From positions 1 through 5,630 of the forward strand of contig JAUWMS010000213.1 in assembly GCA_030613045.1 (NCBI GenBank): DNA of 5,630 nt. The letters are read 5' to 3'. This DNA comes from Candidatus Latescibacterota bacterium. Its GTDB lineage: Bacteria > Latescibacterota > 4484-107. Under the pieces are notes generated by a model, which saw only the letters and a program-made list of their open reading frames with translations, was not told the origin of the DNA and did no database searches. The translations under genes were made by a program, and so were the position numbers. How positions within the stretch are numbered: position 1 is the stretch's first letter; each line of letters begins with the position of its first letter. Shown one piece after another: positions 1-5,630 of this stretch.

Positions 1-6
1 TCTCGG

Positions 7-2622
7 TTACCGTTTTAGTTCCTCTTCCGTCATCCCTTCCGGGCCGTCGCCGCTCACTATCCGACCTGTGTGCGCGGGCTTCCGGGGCTCGGGACGGTAC
101 GAGAGGGGGCCTGGGCGCACCCCGGTGATTATCTTTTTTCCAGCCGAAGTGGCGACTTTTATGGTGTAGCTGAACGCCTTTTTGCCCGCTTGATCCAGGA
201 CGTAGTCCGCGAGGATCAGGGTGTGCGCCCGATCCGAAGGCGGGGGCGTATGGCCGTCCGCTCCGGTCAGGGCGCTCTCCAAGGGAAAACCCTGATAGAG
301 GTTATGAACATTCGTCCGCTCCGCGCCGGGATCCAAAGGCGCCATCGGACGCTCCTCCGATAAATTCTCCGCGGGATATTCCGCATCCACCTCGTTGATC
401 ACCGTTACCTTCGCCCCGGATACCGGCTTCCCCTCCGAATCCATCACCTGCACGTCGAGATAATACTTGGGAACCGCCGAGGTCCTCTCCGTTGCCGCTG
501 TCAGATTCCTGAATCTGCAATTCACCAGCCCCAACCGGCTCCGGTAATACTCCGGCCATGTGGTGTTCCAGAAGGACATCATCTTGATGCTCGGCCGGAC
601 CACCACGTTTTCCTCGCCGAAATCGGAGTTGTACACGTTCAGGCGATTTTTTTCGCTGTTGAGCATGAAGGTGAGATCCACCGGAGTCCGCGCGCCGGCG
701 AAGCGGAGGCCATTCAGATCGAACCGGAATACGTCGTAGTTCTTGAGGAACACGCAGAACGCCTTTTCGCCCCGGACGAACTCCTTCCGCTGCTGTATTT
801 CGCTTTCCGGCGGGGCCGAATACTCGCCTGCGTCGGCTTGGTGCAGATTGGTGAACCGCACGTTTTTGAGCCGCAACTCCCTCGGAGAATCCAGGAACAG
901 ATAGGCGCAGTTGTCTATCGTGGCATCCTCCACGAGGAAGGAGCCAAAGCTGCCGTAGGACAGGGCATTCAATCCGCCGGTGCTCATCCCGAGATTATAG
1001 CTGTAGTTGGCCGTGCCCGTGAAGCGCCACAGGAAATAATGCTCCGTGTCCGAGGTGATGGTGCTTCGCTCCACCCGCAGCGTGGCTCCGTACATCACCG
1101 AAATCCGGCGCTCCCCGGGCTTCTTGCCGTGCATTCGCAACGTGGTATCCCGGATGATCAACTCGGCACCCTCGTCCACCACCAGATCGGTCGTGCAGAT
1201 CCAGGCCTGCTTTTGGGCGTCGAACCGGAGCAGGGAGGGATCGTTCACCCTCTTTGCCACGTTCTTCAGCGTCATTCCGCGTCCCTGCACCACGATGCCT
1301 TCCCCGTACACCGGATTATAATGCCGCTTTCCCTGCATCCATCTCAGCTCTCGCGTCTTCCATCCCTCGATCCGTTTGGCATTGACCTCGTAGCCGTGCA
1401 TCCTCCCGTTGATCCGATCCAGTTGTTTTTCGGTCAGCTCCGGCATTTGGAAGTCCTTCCAATCTTTCTCCGTGTAGGCCTCTGAGGGATCCGCCACCGG
1501 GTCCGGTGTCCACTGCCAGTCGGCGATGTAGCGCCTGTACTGGGCGGATCGGGACGGAAACAGGTATTTCTCCCGATAAATTTCCAGCCCATCTACGTGC
1601 ACCGTCACATCGGGGAAAATGTCCCACAGCGGCTGATCCAGCGTCATCCGTGCGTACTCCGAATCCACGCCGTCCGGATTGTACCCCCGGAATTGGAGAT
1701 AGGTCTCGCCCCGCTCCACATCCGTGATGTACGCGTAAAACCAGCCCGCCTTCGTGCGGACGATGGTCACTCCGTACCAGCCCTTCCGCTGCTTGAATCC
1801 CGAATCCTCATCCCCCAGCGGGTTCCACGCCATCGTGGGATAGTAGCGCGCGTAGAAGTAGTTGTGGCTGTCGGACACTTTGTTATAGCGGAAGGCGTGC
1901 CCGGTGGGGCCTCCGAGGAATTCGTAGTAGAGCTGCGTGCGGGGGCCCGATCCTCCGTTGGGCGGGATGAAGTAGCCTCTCGGAAAGCGGAACCAGAAGC
2001 GCCAGGTTCCGTACGCGGTCTCTGAGGTCGTTCGGAGGGCAAAGCGTCCCCTTCCGTTCAGTTCGGCCCGTTCCCGGTCGCTGATCGTCTCGTAGAGCGG
2101 GCCTTTCGGCGGCTCCATCCAGCCGCGCATGATGCCGGGCGCTTTGTAGCTTTCCTCGACGGTCCACTCCCTCAGCGGTCTGCCCCAGGGATCGGTGCCC
2201 TGCCGGTCTTTGAATTGTCCGTCCGCGAAATACTCGAACAGATCGGGAGCTTCCTCCGCGCTCAGGGTGGATACGACCCACTCGTGATGCGCCTCTCCCT
2301 CGTTGTCCCTAACCGTAACGTGGATCTCATAGATGCCCTTTTCCTCCGGAACCGTCCAGGTGAAGGCGGGGGAGTGATTGCTCTGTATGAGCTTGTTCAC
2401 CGTCCATTCGTACTCCGCCTTCCGATCCACCTTTACTTCGAAGGTGATCGGTTCCTCCGGACGGACCGAATACATCAGATCCCGGTCGTTGTCCTTGTAG
2501 GCAGGATGCCCCCCGGTGGAACGCCAGCCGGTGATGACCGGGGAGGCGGCAATCTCGGTGTTGAAAACGCTCGCCAGCATAATCAGCCCTCCTAAGACGA
2601 TGGTGAATTTTGAGGATAACAT
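7..2622 (-). CDS. Secreted multidomain right-handed beta-helix protein
   Basis: This 871-residue protein is predicted to be exported; its function is unknown. Residues 1-26 form a signal peptide: a short n-region ending in K5, a hydrophobic core (about 6-20) and a likely cleavage site near A25-A26-S27. Residues about 55-120 resemble an Ig/PKD-like domain (W73, FTWTVP at 87-92, G96, Y98, D106, G109). Residues about 190-352 are rich in aromatic beta-strands (TWRFWFRF, GWYGVTIV, GWFYAYIT, VTVHVDGLEIY), suggesting a concanavalin-like sandwich. Residues about 440-707 contain repeated short strand-turn units such as AELIIRDTTL, ATLRVERSTI, ELRLKNVRF, RLNVYNSDF and RLGLVNCRF, typical of a right-handed parallel beta-helix. 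Residues about 719-838 open with LDVQVMDSEGKPVSGAKVTV, a classic carboxypeptidase-regulatory-like start. No catalytic motif, sortase motif or C-terminal membrane anchor is visible. The ATG start is backed by a good ribosome-binding site. It lies 57 bases after the membrane gene on the same strand and is probably its operon partner. Confidence 0.92.
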   Translation of the reverse strand: MLSSKFTIVLGGLIMLASVFNTEIAASPVITGWRSTGGHPAYKDNDRDLMYSVRPEEPITFEVKVDRKAEYEWTVNKLIQSNHSPAFTWTVPEEKGIYEIHVTVRDNEGEAHHEWVVSTLSAEEAPDLFEYFADGQFKDRQGTDPWGRPLREWTVEESYKAPGIMRGWMEPPKGPLYETISDRERAELNGRGRFALRTTSETAYGTWRFWFRFPRGYFIPPNGGSGPRTQLYYEFLGGPTGHAFRYNKVSDSHNYFYARYYPTMAWNPLGDEDSGFKQRKGWYGVTIVRTKAGWFYAYITDVERGETYLQFRGYNPDGVDSEYARMTLDQPLWDIFPDVTVHVDGLEIYREKYLFPSRSAQYRRYIADWQWTPDPVADPSEAYTEKDWKDFQMPELTEKQLDRINGRMHGYEVNAKRIEGWKTRELRWMQGKRHYNPVYGEGIVVQGRGMTLKNVAKRVNDPSLLRFDAQKQAWICTTDLVVDEGAELIIRDTTLRMHGKKPGERRISVMYGATLRVERSTITSDTEHYFLWRFTGTANYSYNLGMSTGGLNALSYGSFGSFLVEDATIDNCAYLFLDSPRELRLKNVRFTNLHQADAGEYSAPPESEIQQRKEFVRGEKAFCVFLKNYDVFRFDLNGLRFAGARTPVDLTFMLNSEKNRLNVYNSDFGEENVVVRPSIKMMSFWNTTWPEYYRSRLGLVNCRFRNLTAATERTSAVPKYYLDVQVMDSEGKPVSGAKVTVINEVDAEYPAENLSEERPMAPLDPGAERTNVHNLYQGFPLESALTGADGHTPPPSDRAHTLILADYVLDQAGKKAFSYTIKVATSAGKKIITGVRPGPLSYRPEPRKPAHTGRIVSGDGPEGMTEEELKR

Positions 2623-2628
2623 AGCGGA

Positions 2629-2634
2629 CTCCCT
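2629..2634 (-). promoter_or_regulatory. Ribosome-binding site of the secreted beta-helix gene
   Basis: On the minus strand the sequence AGGGAG lies six bases before the ATG at 2622, within the longer purine run GAAGGGAG. The spacing and the purine content fit a Shine-Dalgarno site. It supports the ATG as the true start, which also begins directly with a signal peptide. The upstream membrane gene shows no comparable site, so the two genes may be translated at different efficiencies. Confidence 0.75.
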
Positions 2635-2652
2635 TCAGGTAGGATAAATCCT

Positions 2653-2686
2653 GAGGTAGGGGCGATTCGCGAATCGCCCCTACCTC
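2653..2686. repeat. Perfect 34-bp palindrome (REP-like) overlapping the 3' end of the membrane gene
   Basis: The half-site GAGGTAGGGGCGATTCG is followed without any spacer by its exact reverse complement, so all 17 base pairs match. Base pairing stops at 2652/2687. On the minus strand the element supplies the last base of the penultimate codon, the final AGG (Arg) codon and the TAG stop of the membrane gene, and then fills most of the gap before the next ribosome-binding site. There is no T-run after it on either strand, so it is a poor intrinsic terminator. A REP-like or small non-autonomous palindromic element that protects or separates the two halves of a transcript is the likeliest reading. 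The palindrome is directly seen; its family membership is inferred. Confidence 0.85.
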
Positions 2687-5580
2687 CCGGCTTTCAAGGT
2701 TCTTTTCGCCGCGGACGCTCTTCTCAGCGCATGTGAGGTTTGAGGAGAGTTGGGCCATACCCTCAGGGCCTGGATCAGGTGGGGGATGGCTTTGTCGTAT
2801 TCCTGGAGCTGGACGTAAGAAATCCCCAGGTTGCTGTGATCCAGGGGCGAGGGAATCAGTTCCAGGGATGTTTTGAATTTTTCGATGGCGCGCTTGTATT
2901 GCCCTTTTTGGAAGTGCCCCCAGCCCTGCCAGGTCAGCACGACGCACCGGTTCCGGTTGAGCATCCGGATCGTGCTCGGATGTCCGGGATTTAGCTTCAG
3001 CGCGCGGCGGAGTTCCTTCATAGAAGCTTCCCACTGTTTCCCGAAGGACAGGGCGATGGCTTCGATGACGTGCCCGGTGGCCTGGTGAACCCGGGTCAGG
3101 GCGGGTTCGAGTTCCTGTTTCTCTCTTTCGTACCGGAATAGACTCAGGACGTTGGTTCGCAGCGGGTTCAGGGTTCTTATATCCTCGGGATCGAGGTATT
3201 CCATCCTTCGGGTATAGGCTAACGTGGGCCGGTCGCTGGTGATGAGCCGCCCGTCTTCGGAGTAGGCCGTCAGGCGGCTTTCGTCCGCGATAAAATAGCT
3301 CAGCAGGTCTTCCGCGCTGTGGATGTGAATCTCCCTCAGACTGTTCGCGATGGCTTCGTTTGCGAAGGCTGCCTTTATGGGGGCGAGGCTGAGTTTTAAG
3401 GGTTTGAGGGTTCCGATGAGCAGGGCGCTTCGGTTGATGCAGTTGGAGCCGTACCACAGGCTGGCGTGCGGGAATACGGAGAGAAACGTTTTCAGGATCG
3501 TTTTCAGGCCCTCTTCCTGCAGGGAATACAAAGGGAGCCAGCAGGAGACCACGCCATCGGGGGAGAGTTTGCTTTTGCAGATCCGGAAAAAATCCCGGCT
3601 GTATAGATCTACGTTCAATCGGGGATGGACGGACTCGTCGGCGATGACGTCGTATTGTTCCCTCGAGTGCATCAGGAACGTCCGGGCGTCGTCTATGGCG
3701 AGATGATAGCGCGGATTTTCGAGGACGTCGTGGTTCAGTTCGGCGAAGTGGGGAGCGGCCTTCACCACGGAGGAGTTGATCTCCACGCCCTGGATGTAGC
3801 CGATCTCCGGATGGAGGGAGGTCTCGTACGTGGATGCGCCGCTTCCGAACGCCACGATAAAACATTTTTGTGGGCTTCGTTCGTTCATGGATTTATACAG
3901 CAGCACGGGCAGATGGCCCTGGAGTTTCTGGGTGGTCTGAAGTTCGAGATTGGTTCCGGCCACGTCGAGGCCATCTACCTCTATAAATTTGGGAGGCTTG
4001 TGCTCGGAAGGCGACGGGGCGATGGAGTGCACCGTTATCGTTCCCGCGGTGGCCTCTTCATAATACATCAATTTGCCGCCTTTGTGGAGATCCTTGAACA
4101 TGCCGCAGGAGAGGGTGATGGGCTTTTGATCTTTGAGGGCGAAGCCGCCGGAGACGATGAGCAGCGCGGCCACGGCGCATGCGCCACTCTTCAATTTGAG
4201 TCCCCCGCCCGGATGAAGCGACAGGACGAGTCCTCCCAAGGCGATGTTCAGGAAAGCGATCCCCATGAGGCCCTGGGTGATTCCAACGAGGGGGATGATC
4301 AGGAAGCCGGCGAGAAGCGCGCCGAGGATACAGCCCAGCGTATTGGCTCCGTACACTTTTCCGATCGTACCTCCGAGGTTTTTTACGCTCCGGGTAACGA
4401 TGCGGCTCACTAAAGGAAAGACTGCGCCCATCAGCACGGTGGGGATCAACATGATGATAAAGCCCCCGGCGAATCGGCCTGCCGTGAACGCCCACCAGTT
4501 TCCGCCGAGGCTCGCCCGCAACCTGGTCAGCAGTCCCTCCAGTTCGGAGAACTCCCAGATAGAGAGGAGCGCAAACAGTCCGATCAGGATTTCGAGGACG
4601 CCGAGGAAGAGGAGGAGCGACTTTCGCCGGTTGGCGTAACGGGCGAAGAGGGTGCTGCCTATGGCGAGGCCGAAGAGGAAGGTGGCGAGCATGGTGGTGA
4701 AGGCAAAAGTGGTGCTGCCGAAGAAGAAGACTAAGGCTCTGGTCCAGAGCACTTCGTAGGTCAGGGCGCAGAAGCCCGAAAGCGCGTAGATGATCAGGAT
4801 CAGGGGAGCGATGTACCGGGGAACATCCCGGCCGCTCCGTCCTTCTTTCCGACGATTGTCGGATTTCTCAGATGGCGTTTCCTTTTTCTCAGCTTGCGAT
4901 GGGGAAGGCGCTCTGCTCAGGAGGAAGGCCGCTGCGGCGATAGCTATGTTCATCAGGGAAGCGAGAAGGGTGGTGTGTCGTACTCCGATAGCGGCGATCA
5001 GGAAGAATCCGGTCAGCAGGCATCCGGCGACGGCTCCGAAGGTATTGATTCCATAGAGGCTGCCCACGTTGCGGCCTAATCCTTTCAGGTTCCGTACGAA
5101 ATATTTGCTGATCGCGGGCAGCGTGCCGCCCATCAGCGCGGTGGGGAGGAGCAATACGCCGAAGCAGAGAAGGAAGCGGATCAGGGTAAGGAGGGGATAA
5201 TTGGAGGATATTCGGGGATATAACGCCGTATTGGCTATGGTGGTTATAGAGAGCAAGGCGGGCATGAGAAGGGCCAGGACGCCGATGCCGAACTGGAGGA
5301 TGGCATAGAGCCGCAAGGGGTTTTTGGTGCGGTCGGCGAATCCGCCCAGCAGGAAACTTCCTAAAGCCAGACCGCCCATAAAGGCCGCCAATACCGTCGC
5401 GGTGGCGAAGGTGGTGTTGCCGAAGATCAGGCAGAGCAGCCGTTGCCAGACTACTTCATACACCAATCCGCAGGCGCCTGAAAGGAAAAATAAAATTTGC
5501 GAGGCCCTAAAACTCCCTATCCCCGCCGCAAGCGGACGGGGTATTACGGGAGTTTTCCCTTCGGGACGGACTTTCGCCAA
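2680..5580 (-). CDS. Fused multi-pass membrane / spermidine-synthase-like protein with C-terminal TPR repeats
   Basis: This 966-residue protein is probably an inner-membrane enzyme-like protein of the fused MFS/spermidine synthase type. Residues 28-222 and 262-456 are two homologous membrane halves, each with about six hydrophobic segments. Both contain the pattern LSG.C.L.YEV.W.R (33-47 and 267-281) and a later P..LMG...P motif (146-155 and 380-389). A charged, Lys/Glu/Arg-rich linker (224-256) separates them. A further hydrophobic segment (about 466-482) precedes a Rossmann-like domain (about 503-722). That domain has a glycine motif (G579, G581), the acidic residue E600 that usually contacts the SAM-type ribose, and the D630-D631 pair. 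About three TPR motifs follow (about 838-946; W884, G888, Y895, A898, P910, then L918, G919, Y922, A931, P943). The start is TTG with no visible Shine-Dalgarno; an in-frame TAA lies 30 bases upstream and no ATG, GTG or TTG follows before residue 39, inside the first membrane segment. Real polyamine synthesis is doubtful because the usual D-S-S-D-P signature reads E-S-V-H-P (649-653). Confidence 0.92.
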   Translation of the reverse strand: MAKVRPEGKTPVIPRPLAAGIGSFRASQILFFLSGACGLVYEVVWQRLLCLIFGNTTFATATVLAAFMGGLALGSFLLGGFADRTKNPLRLYAILQFGIGVLALLMPALLSITTIANTALYPRISSNYPLLTLIRFLLCFGVLLLPTALMGGTLPAISKYFVRNLKGLGRNVGSLYGINTFGAVAGCLLTGFFLIAAIGVRHTTLLASLMNIAIAAAAFLLSRAPSPSQAEKKETPSEKSDNRRKEGRSGRDVPRYIAPLILIIYALSGFCALTYEVLWTRALVFFFGSTTFAFTTMLATFLFGLAIGSTLFARYANRRKSLLLFLGVLEILIGLFALLSIWEFSELEGLLTRLRASLGGNWWAFTAGRFAGGFIIMLIPTVLMGAVFPLVSRIVTRSVKNLGGTIGKVYGANTLGCILGALLAGFLIIPLVGITQGLMGIAFLNIALGGLVLSLHPGGGLKLKSGACAVAALLIVSGGFALKDQKPITLSCGMFKDLHKGGKLMYYEEATAGTITVHSIAPSPSEHKPPKFIEVDGLDVAGTNLELQTTQKLQGHLPVLLYKSMNERSPQKCFIVAFGSGASTYETSLHPEIGYIQGVEINSSVVKAAPHFAELNHDVLENPRYHLAIDDARTFLMHSREQYDVIADESVHPRLNVDLYSRDFFRICKSKLSPDGVVSCWLPLYSLQEEGLKTILKTFLSVFPHASLWYGSNCINRSALLIGTLKPLKLSLAPIKAAFANEAIANSLREIHIHSAEDLLSYFIADESRLTAYSEDGRLITSDRPTLAYTRRMEYLDPEDIRTLNPLRTNVLSLFRYEREKQELEPALTRVHQATGHVIEAIALSFGKQWEASMKELRRALKLNPGHPSTIRMLNRNRCVVLTWQGWGHFQKGQYKRAIEKFKTSLELIPSPLDHSNLGISYVQLQEYDKAIPHLIQALRVWPNSPQTSHALRRASAAKRTLKAGR
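5509..5556. repeat. Compound inverted repeat (REP-like hairpin) inside the 5' coding end of the membrane gene
   Basis: The outer arms AAAACTCCC (5509-5517) and GGGAGTTTT (5548-5556) are perfectly complementary over nine pairs. Between them is an inner stem: CCCCG (5521-5525) pairs with CGGGG (5537-5541), and CCG (5526-5528) pairs with CGG (5533-5535), with A5536 bulged and a CAAG loop. On the minus strand the element is exactly codons 9-24 of the membrane protein and keeps the frame open. Because the arms end in A/T runs, both strands read as a GC-rich stem followed by TTTT, so it could also act as an attenuator or bidirectional terminator. The structure is seen; mobility and function are inferred. 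Confidence 0.75.
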
Positions 5581-5589
5581 ACTGATAAC

Positions 5590-5610
5590 GCCGCAAGCAG
5601 CGGGGTATTA
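5590..5610. repeat. Second, partial copy of the hairpin core upstream of the membrane gene start
   Basis: This stretch reads GCCGCAAGC, then AG, then CGGGGTATTA. It matches 5525-5546 of the downstream hairpin with one substitution and one single-base gap. The two copies are in the same orientation, 65 bases apart. The outer AAAACTCCC-type arms are absent here and the CCCC half of the inner stem is missing, so it is a decayed or partial unit. It lies 10 bases before the TTG start of the membrane gene, where a Shine-Dalgarno site would be expected. Confidence 0.65.
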
Positions 5611-5630
5611 AACCCGATCTTCACAATAAA

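Noticed and set aside
838..1485. A 215-codon plus-strand open frame
   Set aside because: It is antisense to the beta-helix region of the secreted-protein gene, and its His/Pro/Leu/Arg-rich product resembles no family I recognise.
2653..2686. Intrinsic terminator between the two genes
   Set aside because: The hairpin is strong, but no run of T follows it on the minus strand (the next bases read AGGATTTATCC) and it has no loop; a REP-like element fits better.
2327..3865. A 512-codon minus-strand open frame bridging the two main genes and the palindrome
   Set aside because: It overlaps both well-supported genes in another frame; its translation is dominated by Arg, Pro, His and Ser with no recognisable domain, as expected of an alternative frame of GC-rich coding DNA.
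3625..4413. A 262-codon plus-strand open frame
   Set aside because: It is antisense to the enzyme-like and second membrane parts of the membrane gene, has no recognisable motif, and the opposite strand encodes clear conserved features.
5509..5610. CRISPR array
   Set aside because: There are only two imperfect copies of about 21 bases with internal palindromic structure, and one lies in coding sequence; no further repeat-spacer pattern is visible.
5544..5624. A 26-codon minus-strand open frame beginning with GTG, overlapping the start of the membrane gene
   Set aside because: It has no ribosome-binding site, runs through the repeat copies, and its frame is open to the window edge, so it cannot be told apart from chance or from the tail of an upstream gene.
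5581..5630. Promoter for the membrane gene
   Set aside because: AT-rich hexamer-like stretches such as TTTAAT and TTGTGA are present on the minus strand, but their spacing is wrong and only 50 bases upstream are visible.

Overview
The window is almost filled by two long genes on the minus strand, separated by a 57-base gap and so probably co-transcribed. The first in transcription order (5580 to 2680) encodes a 966-residue inner-membrane protein: two homologous multi-pass membrane halves, a spermidine-synthase-like (class I methyltransferase fold) domain, and a C-terminal block of about three TPR motifs. The second (2622 to 7) encodes an 871-residue secreted protein: signal peptide, Ig/PKD-like domain, a probable concanavalin-like beta-sandwich, a right-handed beta-helix, and a carboxypeptidase-regulatory-like (prealbumin-type) domain. 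No RNA gene, CRISPR array, transposase or plus-strand gene could be supported.

Organism: a bacterium with a fairly GC-rich genome. Fused membrane/spermidine-synthase proteins with TPR tails, very large secreted beta-helix proteins and short palindromic repeats beside genes are typical of environmental and uncultivated lineages (for example Omnitrophota, Poribacteria, Planctomycetota and relatives). This placement is an impression from gene content, not a proven assignment.

The most unusual structure lies at the gene boundaries. (1) A perfect 34-bp palindrome sits between the two genes and supplies the last sense codon and the stop codon of the membrane gene. (2) A strong 48-nt compound hairpin lies inside the 5' coding end of the same gene and encodes exactly residues 9-24. 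(3) A second, partial copy of that hairpin's core lies just upstream of the start codon. These look like members of two REP-like palindromic repeat families. The first gene appears to have had both ends remodelled by such elements, which would also explain its weak TTG start without a Shine-Dalgarno sequence.

How the two proteins work together is not shown by the sequence. One exports and probably anchors or displays a carbohydrate- or surface-binding protein; the other is a membrane enzyme-like protein of uncertain chemistry whose polyamine catalytic aspartate is not conserved. No known named system is recognised.
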